64,000 bases of DNA. Origin: JANQFV01 sp964468185. GTDB lineage: Bacteria; Planctomycetota; Phycisphaerae; UBA1845; Fen-1342. The position numbers and the translations under genes were made by a program. Below are positions 45,708 to 54,348 of this stretch, piece by piece. The stretch lies in contig CAYXTR010000005.1 of NCBI GenBank assembly GCA_964468185.1, positions 62,001 to 126,000 of the forward strand, given 5' to 3'. Numbering within the stretch: the first letter of the stretch is position 1; every line of letters begins with the position of its first letter. Under the pieces are notes generated by a model. That model worked only from the letters and a program-made list of their open reading frames with translations. It did not search any database and had not been told where the DNA came from.

Positions 45708-47570
45708 TTAGCGGATATGCGGAACGGTCGTCATGAAGCAGCCGACATGTTCGTCACGCAGGATGATCAGGTTTCCGAGCGTGCGGAGCATGTCGCGGGC
45801 CTGGGCCGGGGCTAGTTCCTGCAGCAGTGGGAGGCCGGCGCGCAGGAGCGGATCGCCGAGGGCGGCGGCTTCCGCGTCACGCTCGATTGGGTAGTCGTCC
45901 CATTTCTCCGTCTGCATGATTTGTGAGAAGAAGCGCACGAACTCGGCGATGTCGGAGGCGGGCGGCACGTGATGTACGGCGTAATCATCTCCGAGGCCGG
46001 CCTCGCGTGCTGCCAGGTCGAGGGCCGCATCGAGGCCGCCGATGCGATCGACGAGGCCCAGTTCCAGGGCCTGCTGCCCGGTGAAGACGCGTCCGCCGGC
46101 GAGCTCATCGAAATCCTTCTTGAGCTTCTGGCCGCGCGAGCTCATGACGCGCTGCTTGAACTGCTCGTAGGTCGTTGTGAGGTACTTCTCGATCCAGGCC
46201 TCTTCGGTTTCGTTCCATTTGCGATGCATGCTGACGAGACCCGCATGGCGACCGCGCTTGAACTCGGCAGTCGTGATGCCGAGCTTTTCTTCGAGCAGGC
46301 CTTTCCAAACGAACTTGCCGCCGACGACGCCGATGGAGCCGGTGATCGTGGTGCTTTCGGCGAAGATGGTGTCGCCGGGGAGGGCGACGTAGTAGCCGCC
46401 GCTGCCCGCGACGTTGCCCATGCTGACGATCAAGGGCTTCTCGTTGGCGAGATCTGTGGCGGCTTTCCAGATGATGTCGCTGGCGAGGGCCGAGCCGCCG
46501 GGCGAGTCGACGCGGAGCACGACGGCTTTGATGGCGTCGTCCGAACGGGCGTGCTCGAAGGCTGCCCGGATGGTCGTGCTGCCGGCGACGCCGCCGCCGA
46601 AGGGGCCTTCATCGTTAGGGCCGACGACGATCATGCCGTCAACGTAGATGAGCCCGACGCCGGGCGGCGCCTGCATGGGGTCGTCCATCATGCCCCGGCC
46701 GCCGCTCATGATCATGGTCATGACTTCCTGCATGAGCGAATCGAAGCTGACGTCCATCTCGTCGCGGGGGCGGTACTTGTCGAGTACACGGACGTCGGAG
46801 CCGAACTCCTTGTGGATGAGCTGTTTGAATGTGGAGAACGATGATACGTCATCGACGAGGCGGGCTTTGTGGGCGGCGACGGCACTGAGCGGGGCCTGGT
46901 CGACGAGCGACGTGACTTCCTTGACGCTCAGGCCACGGCTTTCGGCGATCATCTTGAGCCAGTGCTCGTACAGTCCGTCGAGCAACCAGTTGATGTTGGC
47001 GGCCGCCTCTTCGCTGGGGGTCTTCCGCGTGAAGGGTTCGTGTGCGGACTTGTAGTCGCCGCGGTGTTTCATCTGCGTTTCGATGCCGAGCTTCTCCAGC
47101 ATGCCCTTGTAGTACCAGAGCTCGGCGTAGAGGCCGATGATGGCGAGGTCGCTGTTCTCGGCGAGCGTGACGTGGTCGGCTGCGGACGCGAGGGCGTAGG
47201 TCAGATTGTCCGCGTAATCGAGATAGCAATAGATGGGTTTGCCCTGGTCCCGGAAGTCCTGGAGGGCGCGGCGCATTTCTTCAACTTGGGCGAAGCCCAT
47301 GACTGGTTGTTCAATGATCAGCACCAGGCCGTCGATGCGGCTATCTGCGCCGGCCTTCTGCACGGTGCCAAGCCAGCCGTGCAACGTGGTCATATCCTCT
47401 TCGGCGAGGATGGCCATCAGGCCGGCGGAGTCGCTGGCGGACTCGAGCATCGGGCCGTTGACGCGCATCTTGAGCACTGTCTTGCCCGCCAGCGCGGGTG
47501 TGCTCGTCGCGGTGAGGGTGATGATCAGCAGGCCGGCGATAACGCCGACCTTGGGCAGTGACTTCAACAT
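45708..47570 (-). CDS. sppA: Signal peptide peptidase SppA (long form)
   Basis: SppA digests signal peptides after cleavage, in the inner membrane. The 620-residue product has an N-terminal membrane/signal helix (VGVIAGLLIITLTATSTPAL) and two tandem ClpP-like domains, as in the 67-kDa E. coli enzyme. The catalytic Lys lies in HRGDYKSAHEPFTR in the first domain, and the Ser in NVAGSGGYYVALPG in the second. VDSPGGSALASDIIWKAA is conserved too. ATG 47570 was chosen because GGAGAG lies six bases upstream; a longer frame to 47639 has no such site. Confidence 0.92.
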   Translation of the reverse strand: MLKSLPKVGVIAGLLIITLTATSTPALAGKTVLKMRVNGPMLESASDSAGLMAILAEEDMTTLHGWLGTVQKAGADSRIDGLVLIIEQPVMGFAQVEEMRRALQDFRDQGKPIYCYLDYADNLTYALASAADHVTLAENSDLAIIGLYAELWYYKGMLEKLGIETQMKHRGDYKSAHEPFTRKTPSEEAAANINWLLDGLYEHWLKMIAESRGLSVKEVTSLVDQAPLSAVAAHKARLVDDVSSFSTFKQLIHKEFGSDVRVLDKYRPRDEMDVSFDSLMQEVMTMIMSGGRGMMDDPMQAPPGVGLIYVDGMIVVGPNDEGPFGGGVAGSTTIRAAFEHARSDDAIKAVVLRVDSPGGSALASDIIWKAATDLANEKPLIVSMGNVAGSGGYYVALPGDTIFAESTTITGSIGVVGGKFVWKGLLEEKLGITTAEFKRGRHAGLVSMHRKWNETEEAWIEKYLTTTYEQFKQRVMSSRGQKLKKDFDELAGGRVFTGQQALELGLVDRIGGLDAALDLAAREAGLGDDYAVHHVPPASDIAEFVRFFSQIMQTEKWDDYPIERDAEAAALGDPLLRAGLPLLQELAPAQARDMLRTLGNLIILRDEHVGCFMTTVPHIR

Positions 47571-47900
47571 GACACTCTCCTTCACTTCGGTATTTGCTTG
47601 ACCGCCCGGGCTGTTCATCGTGCGACACACGGAAAGCATGGCCCAGGAATTCGCGTGGGGCGATTATAGATCCCGGCGTCTTTCACACCGGGGTGTGCCT
47701 GTCGAAAGTTGTGGTGATGTTGAGTGCTGCGGTTCATGCTGATGCTCACCGGGTGGACTGCACCCGCCTGTATCGCTTGCGCAGACAAGATCATACAATC
47801 GACGCCGCACTGGCATTCTCTGGCGGCGCAGCGCAGGCGCGGTTTGCACTGCCTCGGCAGGGGATTCGGGTGCCCCGCAGCGATATTCGGAGTTTTTGTA
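47571..47900. other. Gap between divergent sppA and crcB
   Basis: No gene is seen. The + strand frame of crcB is open from 47724 but lacks a start before 47901 that improves the protein. On the minus strand there is a perfect TATAAT and a palindrome (separate entry). A short pairing GGTGA/TCACC at 47713-47750 was examined as a fluoride riboswitch and not accepted. Confidence 0.55.
47663..47697 (-). promoter_or_regulatory. Candidate sppA promoter with palindrome at -35
   Basis: On the minus strand TATAAT (47668-47663) is a perfect -10. No good -35 stands 17 bases upstream; instead the palindrome CACACC-GG-GGTGTG (47684-47697) lies over that position, as an activator or repressor site would. 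The predicted leader to the ATG is about 85 bases. Confidence 0.5.
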
Positions 47901-48284
47901 ATGACGAAGGTAGTATTGATCGCGTTGGGAGGTGGTGTGGGATCGGTGCTGCGCTATGCGCTGGCCGGTGTAGGACAGCGATTGACGACCACCGACTTTC
48001 CGCTGGGCACGCTGCTGGTCAATGTCGCGGGCTGCTTATTGATTGGCTTTCTGTATGCGGCGCTGGCGGGGCCATGGTTGATACGCGAGGAGTATCGCGT
48101 GGCGATTCTGGTGGGGCTGCTTGGCGGTTTTACAACGTTTTCGACATTTGGTTATGAGACGTTCGGCCTGCTCAACGAGCGGCAGTATGCGTTGGCGGCG
48201 GCGAATGTGGGGGCGAGTGTGGTTCTGGGGCTCGCGGCGGTGTGGCTTGGTTATCGCGTGGCTGAGCGGGCATTTGGAGTTTGA
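47901..48284 (+). CDS. crcB: Fluoride channel CrcB (Fluc)
   Basis: The 127-residue product has four hydrophobic helices and the Fluc signature GGGVGSVLRYALAGVGQ, PLGTLLVNVAGCLLIGFLYA (conserved Asn) and ILVGLLGGFTTFSTFGYETF with the TFSTF Na+/fluoride site. It dimerises and lets fluoride leave the cytoplasm. ATG 47901 is used. DUF190 follows with its ATG two bases after the crcB stop, a pairing seen in many bacteria. Confidence 0.95.
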   Translation: MTKVVLIALGGGVGSVLRYALAGVGQRLTTTDFPLGTLLVNVAGCLLIGFLYAALAGPWLIREEYRVAILVGLLGGFTTFSTFGYETFGLLNERQYALAAANVGASVVLGLAAVWLGYRVAERAFGV

Positions 48285-48286
48285 GC

Positions 48287-48652
48287 ATGAAGATTCCCCA
48301 ACAGGGTTATCTACTGCGCGTGTTCATCGGGGAGAGCGACCAGTGGCAGGGAAGACCGCTTTACGAAGCGATCGTATTGAAGGCCCGTGAGCTGCACCTG
48401 GCCGGGGCGACGGTGCTGCGTGGGCCGATGGGGTTCGGGGCGCGCAGCCGGCTGCACACCGCGAAGATACTGCGACTTTCGGAGGATTTGCCAATTGTGA
48501 TCGAGATTGTGGATAGCCGGGAGCGGATTGACCTGCTGTTGCCGCATATTGATGGGATGGTTTCGGAGGGGCTGGTTACGCTCGAGCGGGTGGAGGTGAT
48601 CAAGTATCGGGCGGAGGGGGAGAGTGGAGGGGCTGCGGGACTAAGGGATTGA
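48287..48652 (+). CDS. DUF190 protein paired with CrcB
   Basis: The 121-residue product has the DUF190 pattern LLRVFIGESDQWQGRPLYEA, AIVLKARELHLAGATVLRGP and IVIEIVDSRERIDLLLPHID. It is a GlnB-like small fold that often follows crcB or lies fused to it, and may regulate the channel. A TTG at 48281 gives a slightly longer form overlapping crcB. The role is by genomic association, not by known chemistry. Confidence 0.88.
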   Translation: MKIPQQGYLLRVFIGESDQWQGRPLYEAIVLKARELHLAGATVLRGPMGFGARSRLHTAKILRLSEDLPIVIEIVDSRERIDLLLPHIDGMVSEGLVTLERVEVIKYRAEGESGGAAGLRD

Positions 48653-48681
48653 TGTGGGGCACGGGAGCGTGTTGCATCGGG

Positions 48682-48726
48682 TTGCATGTTGGGGTTGTGT
48701 TGCTTTAAGATCTGTTTATTGAACAG
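48682..48726 (+). promoter_or_regulatory. Candidate promoter and palindromic operator upstream of the pseudopilin gene
   Basis: TTGCAT (48682-48687), an 18-base spacer and TAAGAT (48706-48711) form a plausible promoter. Directly after the -10, the palindrome CTGTT-TATTG-AACAG (48712-48726) covers the expected start site, like a repressor operator. The gene starts at 48769. Confidence 0.45.
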
Positions 48727-48768
48727 TTTGCGTTTACTTGGTTATCGAGATTCCTCAGGATTGGCGAC

Positions 48769-49692
48769 ATGATGCAGCGCAAGACCGCGTGCAGTCAGCG
48801 GGGAGAACTGAAAGGGTTCACCCTGATTGAGCTGCTGGTTGTGGTGGCGATCATCGCGCTACTTGTCTCCATCCTGCTGCCCTCGCTTCAGAATGCCCGC
48901 AAGCAAGCGCAGACGGTGGCGTGCATGTCGAATCTCAATCAGATCGTCCTCGCCCTGCGCATGTACCAGGATGAGCATGCCGGCTGGCTGCCATTGTCGG
49001 ATTGTTCGGAAAGCGTGTACGGCGACGGCGTCGGATCGTCGTGGAGTGAGGCCGCGTGGTTCGTGCCGAAGCGCAAGCTGTGGTTCTATCAGTTGACGTA
49101 CACGTACATGGGGAATCCGGATGCGTACATTTGTCCGGCGGATCCGTTTGCGGGTGAGTTTGAGTTTGAAGCGCGCGATGACATCACCAAACCGGCGTGT
49201 GGCTATGGCCTGACGTATATCATTCGCCATTGGGGAACCGACCTGTTCAACCTGGATCGGTATCAGCCGAGCATGCCGTCGGGGACGATTCTGCTGGCGG
49301 AAGTTGGGCCGGATTCCGGGCCCGAGTATGCGCCGCTGCACGGGAGTGCTGACGATGGCTCGGTGGCGTGGCCGTGGCGCGATGGTGGCAGGCTGTTGTG
49401 GGATGACGGTGTGCGCGCGTGGTATCCGGGCGTCACGTGGCTGACGGCGCGGCACCTCGGGGCGATCAACATGGTGTCGATGGACGGCGCCATTCGCCGG
49501 GTGCCGACTGTTGAGCAACTCACGTCGGAGATCGAGGATCGCTACGACGACTGCTACGGTTTCATCTGGCAACCGGGCGATAGCGTATACCTGTGTCCGT
49601 TGTGCTTTGGGCAGCCGGGGTACGGGCCGACGCGGCACTACAACTTCGCACCGTCGAATCTGCGCTGGTGGACGGGGGCGTTTCCTGAGTGA
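48769..49692 (+). CDS. Pseudopilin-like protein with H-x9-DG type C-terminal region
   Basis: The 307-residue product has the type IV prepilin signature GFTLIELLVVVAIIALLVSI after a short basic leader, with Glu five residues after the cleaved Gly (GFTLIE). A soluble body and ARHLGAINMVSMDGAIRRVP, which matches the H-x9-DG motif of the large planctomycete DUF1559-like pseudopilin families. It is likely processed by PilD-type peptidase and exported by a type II or pilus system. No other pilin gene lies nearby. Function unknown; a surface or secretion role is inferred. Confidence 0.85.
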   Translation: MMQRKTACSQRGELKGFTLIELLVVVAIIALLVSILLPSLQNARKQAQTVACMSNLNQIVLALRMYQDEHAGWLPLSDCSESVYGDGVGSSWSEAAWFVPKRKLWFYQLTYTYMGNPDAYICPADPFAGEFEFEARDDITKPACGYGLTYIIRHWGTDLFNLDRYQPSMPSGTILLAEVGPDSGPEYAPLHGSADDGSVAWPWRDGGRLLWDDGVRAWYPGVTWLTARHLGAINMVSMDGAIRRVPTVEQLTSEIEDRYDDCYGFIWQPGDSVYLCPLCFGQPGYGPTRHYNFAPSNLRWWTGAFPE

Positions 49693-49715
49693 TGCGCGAG
49701 ATACGGGGTGTGCTG

Positions 49716-50789
49716 CTAACGCTGTGGGGGCGGGCGGCGTTTCTTCTTCTGGGTCTTGGCGCGGAGGAGGCCGGCGCGGGGTTCGAGCCAGAGGTCGGCG
49801 GTGTTACCGCGAATGAAGTGTTGATGGCCGAGGGCGGCGATCATGGCGGCGTTGTCGGTGCAGTACTTCATTGGCGTGAGGTGCAGCGTCAGGCCGGCTT
49901 CGCTGCATGCACCTTGGAGCTGTTCGCGGAGGGCGGAGTTTGCCGCAACGCCGCCACCGATGACGATGTTTGGCACGCCGGTGTCTTTGGCGGCGGCGAT
50001 GGTCTTGGTGACGAGCGTGTCGACCAAGGCGGCTTGAAAGCTGGCGGCGACGTGGGCGAGTTCCTTCTGGCTGAGGTGCTGGGCGGAGCCGTACTTTTTG
50101 CCCGTGCCGTAAACGTGGTACAGCACGGCGGTTTTCAGGCCGCTGAATGAGAAGTTGTGGTGCGGATCGCGCATCCAGGTGCGCGGAAAGTCGATGGCGG
50201 CCGGATTGCCGTCGCGGGCGACGCGATCGACGACGGGGCCGCCGGGGTAGCCGAGCTCGAGGATAGCGGCGACCTTGTCGAACGCTTCGCCGGCGGCGTC
50301 GTCGACAGTCTGGCCGAGCAGCTTGATGTCGAAGTAGTCGCGGACGTGGTAGAGCGAGGTGTGGCCGCCGCTGACGACCAGGGCGATGGCGGGGAAGGGG
50401 GGTTCGTCGGTGATCAATGCAGCACTTGTCGCGTGCGCTTCGATGTGATCGACGGGGACGAGGGGCAGGTTGCAGGTCAGGGCGAGCGTCTTGGCCGCCG
50501 TAACGCCGATGAGGAGCGAGCCGATGAGGCCGGGGCCGGCGGTGACGGCGATGGCGTCGAGGTCGGCGTAGGTGATGTTGGCGGCTTGCAGGGTTTCTTC
50601 TACGATCAGGCGGATCTGTTCGATATGGGCGCGGGAGGCGATTTCGGGAACGATGCCGCCGTACCTCTCGTGCAGCTTGACTTGCGAACTGACGAGGTTG
50701 CTGCGTACGTCGCGACCGTTGACGACCACGGCGGCGGAGGTTTCGTCGCAGGACGTTTCGATGCCGAGGATGGTGGTCTGTTTGCTCAC
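49716..50789 (-). CDS. tsaD: tRNA N6-threonylcarbamoyladenosine transferase TsaD
   Basis: TsaD transfers the threonylcarbamoyl group from TC-AMP to A37 of ANN-decoding tRNAs, with TsaB and TsaE. The 357-residue product has LGIETSCDETSAAVVV, the metal His pair in VDHIEAHA (H115, H119), VSGGHTSLYHV and DDAAGEAFDKVAAILELGYP. The length and all binding motifs are normal for TsaD/Gcp. It follows the MDR oxidoreductase gene on the same strand after a 31-base gap, so they are probably in one transcript. Confidence 0.97.
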   Translation of the reverse strand: MSKQTTILGIETSCDETSAAVVVNGRDVRSNLVSSQVKLHERYGGIVPEIASRAHIEQIRLIVEETLQAANITYADLDAIAVTAGPGLIGSLLIGVTAAKTLALTCNLPLVPVDHIEAHATSAALITDEPPFPAIALVVSGGHTSLYHVRDYFDIKLLGQTVDDAAGEAFDKVAAILELGYPGGPVVDRVARDGNPAAIDFPRTWMRDPHHNFSFSGLKTAVLYHVYGTGKKYGSAQHLSQKELAHVAASFQAALVDTLVTKTIAAAKDTGVPNIVIGGGVAANSALREQLQGACSEAGLTLHLTPMKYCTDNAAMIAALGHQHFIRGNTADLWLEPRAGLLRAKTQKKKRRPPPQR

Positions 50790-50820
50790 GTCGAGATTCG
50801 CTCAACAGGGAGAAGTTGGC

Positions 50821-51831
50821 TCATTCGATGGACACGACAATCTTGCCGAAATGGCGGCCGGCTTCCATGCAGCGCAGTGCTGCGGGCAAGTCCTGGAACG
50901 CAAAGTTCTGGTCGATGACGGGCTGGATGTCGTGCTTGAGGATGAAGCGGGTCATGTCTTCAAAGGCGGCGCGCGAATCGACCATGACGCCGGCGATGTG
51001 CAGGCGCTTCATCAGGATCAGCCCAGTATTGACTTCGCCGGTGAGGCCCTTGAGAGCGCCGAGCAGGCCGATGGTACCGCCGGCGCGGGTGGCCATCAGC
51101 GATTGGTTGAGTGTGGCGGCGCCGACGGTTTCGACGGTCACATCGGCGCCGCTGCCGCCGGTGAGTTCGAGAACCTGTTTTTCCCATTTGGGCTGCGTGG
51201 CGTAATTGATCGTGTGGGTGGCGCCGAGGCTGCGGGCGCGCTCGAGCTTCTCGTCGCTGCTGCTGGTGATGATGACGTCGGCGCCCATGGCGCGGGCGAG
51301 CTGGACGGCAAAGATTGACACGCCGCCGGTACCGAGGGTCAGTACGGTCTGTCCTGTTTTGACGTGGGTGACCGTGCGCAGGACGCTCCAGGCGGTCAGG
51401 GCAGCGATGGGCAGCGTCGCAGCGGCGGACAGCTCGATCCCATCCGGGACCTTGACGACTGCGTCGGCTGACAGAATGACCTGGTCGGCCGCGAGGCCCG
51501 GGCCGGGCAGTCCGAGCGTGGTACCGGCGTACTCCTGTCGAAAAGGGCCTTCCAGCCAGGCGGAGATGAAATGCGACATGACGCGGTCGCCAACAGCCAC
51601 CCGGGTGACTTCCGATCCGACGGCCGACACGATGCCGGCGCCGTCACTGACGGGGATGGCCGGCAATGGGAGTTTCGGGTTGTATTTTCCCGTGATGACG
51701 AGCAGATCGCGGTAGTTCAGGCTCAGTTCCTTCACGTCGACGAGGATTTCGTCAGGGCCCGGTTCCGGACGTTGCGTTTCGATGAGCTTGAGGTTGTCGA
51801 GCCCGAATTGATCGAGTTGATAGGCGCGCAT
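50821..51831 (-). CDS. MDR-family zinc-independent oxidoreductase
   Basis: The 336-residue product is a medium-chain dehydrogenase/reductase: GroES-like start with NYRDLLVITGKYN, VSDGAGIVSAVGSEVTRVAV, and the NAD(P) Rossmann stretch VLTLGTGGVSIFAVQLARAM. None of the usual zinc Cys ligands is present, so it is a zinc-free reductase of the quinone/enoyl type. The substrate is not known. It is divergent from recQ, and its promoter must lie in the 121-base gap to 51953; TTGACA is present there on the minus strand but without a good -10. Confidence 0.88.
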   Translation of the reverse strand: MRAYQLDQFGLDNLKLIETQRPEPGPDEILVDVKELSLNYRDLLVITGKYNPKLPLPAIPVSDGAGIVSAVGSEVTRVAVGDRVMSHFISAWLEGPFRQEYAGTTLGLPGPGLAADQVILSADAVVKVPDGIELSAAATLPIAALTAWSVLRTVTHVKTGQTVLTLGTGGVSIFAVQLARAMGADVIITSSSDEKLERARSLGATHTINYATQPKWEKQVLELTGGSGADVTVETVGAATLNQSLMATRAGGTIGLLGALKGLTGEVNTGLILMKRLHIAGVMVDSRAAFEDMTRFILKHDIQPVIDQNFAFQDLPAALRCMEAGRHFGKIVVSIE

Positions 51832-51952
51832 GCGAAATCTCCGAATAGGGTGGCCCGCGGCTCCGCGTAGCCAAGCTACTCTGGATGTTATTCAGGGTTG
51901 TGTCAATTGGGCTGGTGGACCGGAGATTCGGCATTTGTTAGCATCGCGTGAT

Positions 51953-53806
51953 ATGAGGGATGCGAACGGAGAAGTAAGACCTGGTGTACCAGCTATTGCC
52001 GATGTACTGCGCTCGTACTGGGGCTTTGAGTCGCTGCGGCCTATACAGGCGGAAGCGATTGAGGCGGGAATCGCGGGGCGCGATTCGCTGGTCGTGATGC
52101 CAACGGGTGGGGGTAAGTCGCTGTGCTATCAGGTGCCGCCCTTGGTCGCAAAACGGACCGACGTGGTTGTTTCGCCGCTGATTTCGCTGATGAAGGACCA
52201 GGTGGACGGGTTGCGGGCGTGTGGCTACCCCGCGGCGGCGGTGTACAGCGACATGCGCGCGGATGAGAAGCGGGAGATTGCGCGGGCGTTGCGGGCGGGC
52301 GCGTTGCGCTTGCTGTTTGTTGCTCCCGAGCGGCTGATGACACCGAAGATGCTGGACTTCCTGCGAACGCTCGACATTCGCGCCTTCGCGATTGACGAAG
52401 CGCATTGCATCAGTCAGTGGGGGCATGATTTTCGCCCGATTTATCGTCAACTGGCGGATTTGCGCGGGCATTTCCCACAGGCGACCCTCCACGGGTTTAC
52501 GGCGACGGCGACGCCGCGGGTTCGCGATGACATCGCGCAGCAGCTTGGATTGCGCGAGCCGGACGTGTTGGTCGGACGGTTTGATCGGCGGAATCTCGTA
52601 TATCGGGTGGTCGACAAGCTGGACGTGGAGCAGCAGGTGTTGGAAGCGATTCGCCGGCGTGAGGGTGACGCGGTCATTGTCTACTGCATCTCCCGGAAGG
52701 AGGCGGAGTCGCTCGCGACTGTGCTTGAACGCCATGGTGTGCGGGCGGCGTGCTATCACGCCGGGCTTTCGGCGCAACAGCGACACGAGACGCAGGAGCG
52801 GTTTGCCCGCGAGCAGCTTGATGTGGTGGTGGCGACGGTGGCGTTCGGGATGGGGATCGATCGCAGCAATGTGCGGTGCGTGATTCACGCGGCGCTGCCG
52901 AAGTCCATCGAGCATTATCAGCAGGAGACGGGACGGGCGGGTCGGGACGGGCTTGAGGCGGAATGTGTGTTGCTGTACTCGGCGGGCGATGCGATTCGTT
53001 GGGAGCAGTTGATTGACAAGAGCAACGAGGAGGCGCGGGTTTCGGCTGAGGTTGCCCGGGCGTCGCGGGCATTGCTGATGGAGATGCGTGGGTTTGCGGC
53101 GAGTCTGGTGTGTCGCCACAAGGCGTTGTCGGAGTATTTTGGGCAGGCGTATGGGCAGGAGAATTGCGGGGCGTGTGATGTCTGCCTGGACGAGCACGAA
53201 TCGGATCCCGAGGCGATGGCGGTGGCCCAGCAGGTGCTGACGTGCGTGCGGGAAGTTGAGCAGCGATTTGGCGTCGTGCATGTCGTCAATGTGCTGCGCG
53301 GTGCGAAGGACCAGCGTATTCGCTCGTTTGGGCATGATGCGCTGGGGTCGCACGGCGCGCTCGGACACCTGGCCGAGAAGACGGTTAAGAGTGTCGTGTA
53401 TCAGTTGATTGATCAGGGCGTGCTAGACCGCACCGAGACGGATCGACCGCTGCTGAAGCTGAATCATCAGTCTGCACTCGTAATGCAAGGCGAGCGCGCT
53501 GTGCGGTTGAAGGTCTCGGTGCCCCGCAACGTCAAGGCGGCCAGGCTGGCGGTGGATGACTGGGCGGGTGTGGATCGAGTGTTGTTCGAGAGTCTGCGTG
53601 AATTGCGGAAGACGATCGCCAGCGAGCGGCAGGTGCCGGCGTTTGTCGTGTTTGGTGATCGAACGTTGCGGGACATGGCGCGACGTAGACCGCGGAAGAC
53701 CGACGAATTGCTGGCGTGCCATGGTGTTGGGCGACAGAAGTTGGAGCAGTTTGGCAAGCGGTTTGCTGCGCACATCGCGGCGTATCTTGATGGAGAGTCA
53801 GCCTGA
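51953..53806 (+). CDS. recQ: ATP-dependent DNA helicase RecQ
   Basis: RecQ unwinds recombination and replication intermediates 3' to 5'. The 617-residue product has Walker A VVMPTGGGKSLCYQVPPLV, the DEAH box AIDEAHCISQWGHDFRP, conserved motif IV-VI including VVATVAFGMGIDRSNVR and QETGRAGRDGLEAECVLLYS, the zinc-binding CysX region (CRHKALSEYF, CGACDVC), a winged helix and a C-terminal HRDC-like domain. ATG 51953 was chosen; the longer frame to 51830 runs into the divergent gene. The domain order is that of a complete RecQ. Confidence 0.95.
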   Translation: MRDANGEVRPGVPAIADVLRSYWGFESLRPIQAEAIEAGIAGRDSLVVMPTGGGKSLCYQVPPLVAKRTDVVVSPLISLMKDQVDGLRACGYPAAAVYSDMRADEKREIARALRAGALRLLFVAPERLMTPKMLDFLRTLDIRAFAIDEAHCISQWGHDFRPIYRQLADLRGHFPQATLHGFTATATPRVRDDIAQQLGLREPDVLVGRFDRRNLVYRVVDKLDVEQQVLEAIRRREGDAVIVYCISRKEAESLATVLERHGVRAACYHAGLSAQQRHETQERFAREQLDVVVATVAFGMGIDRSNVRCVIHAALPKSIEHYQQETGRAGRDGLEAECVLLYSAGDAIRWEQLIDKSNEEARVSAEVARASRALLMEMRGFAASLVCRHKALSEYFGQAYGQENCGACDVCLDEHESDPEAMAVAQQVLTCVREVEQRFGVVHVVNVLRGAKDQRIRSFGHDALGSHGALGHLAEKTVKSVVYQLIDQGVLDRTETDRPLLKLNHQSALVMQGERAVRLKVSVPRNVKAARLAVDDWAGVDRVLFESLRELRKTIASERQVPAFVVFGDRTLRDMARRRPRKTDELLACHGVGRQKLEQFGKRFAAHIAAYLDGESA

Positions 53807-53822
53807 TCGACCCCAAGCGCGT

Positions 53823-54326
53823 CTAGGCCCACGGATCGACGCGGCGCAGGGCGGCGAGGAGGTCGCCGTCCCAGCTGAGCGCGTCGTCAATGAGTTCGAT
53901 GAAGCGGGCGTTTGGTGCGGCGTCGGGCTTGATGCGGAACAGTGTGGCCACCGCTTCGTCCACGCTTTCGCGACCCAGCCAGGTGGCCAGCACGCCGAGG
54001 GCCGCCGCCGGTCCGCGACTGATGCCGGCGTAGCAGTGTGTGAGCAGGATGCCCGAGTCGGATGCGATGCGCTGGGCAAAAGCGACCAGAGCTGCGGCGT
54101 CGCCGGCGCGGGGGCCGCGGGCGAAGTCGAGGTCATCGAGGACGTCGTAGAATTCGAGCCGCAGGCGGGACGGACAGGTCTCGAAGCCCTCTGGGAGCGA
54201 TTCACCCGGGTCACCAATCGAGACGAGGTGGCGAATGCGCGGGCCCTCGTGCGGCGGGCTCAGCAGATCCGCCGCGTCGGGGCGGGAGGTGACGATGACA
54301 CGGGGATGAGCGGGACGCGTCGTCAC
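53823..54326 (-). CDS. Dual-specificity/tyrosine phosphatase-like protein
   Basis: The product, 167 residues from GTG at 54326, has the CX5R phosphatase loop HCYAGISRG (Cys98 to Arg104) with candidate general-acid Asp residues near 64-67 (YDVLDDLDF). It resembles the small bacterial dual-specificity phosphatases. The start is uncertain: no ATG is near, and the open frame extends into the PAP2 gene in another frame. The PAP2 lipoprotein gene lies 22 bases upstream on the same strand. It converges with recQ with 16 bases between ends. Confidence 0.8.
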   Translation of the reverse strand: MTTRPAHPRVIVTSRPDAADLLSPPHEGPRIRHLVSIGDPGESLPEGFETCPSRLRLEFYDVLDDLDFARGPRAGDAAALVAFAQRIASDSGILLTHCYAGISRGPAAALGVLATWLGRESVDEAVATLFRIKPDAAPNARFIELIDDALSWDGDLLAALRRVDPWA

Positions 54327-54348
54327 AGTGTATTGGGACCTTGCCAGT

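Noticed and set aside
47711..47750. Possible fluoride riboswitch upstream of crcB, with GGTGATG, CTGATG and a GGTGA/TCACC pairing
   Set aside because: The spacing between the two GATG words is too short and the pseudoknot loop is missing. It also ends about 150 bases before the ATG. A covariance search would settle it.
48712..48726. LexA box reading of the CTGTT-TATTG-AACAG palindrome
   Set aside because: The spacer is one base short of the E. coli SOS box and the gene is a pseudopilin. It is kept only as a generic operator candidate.
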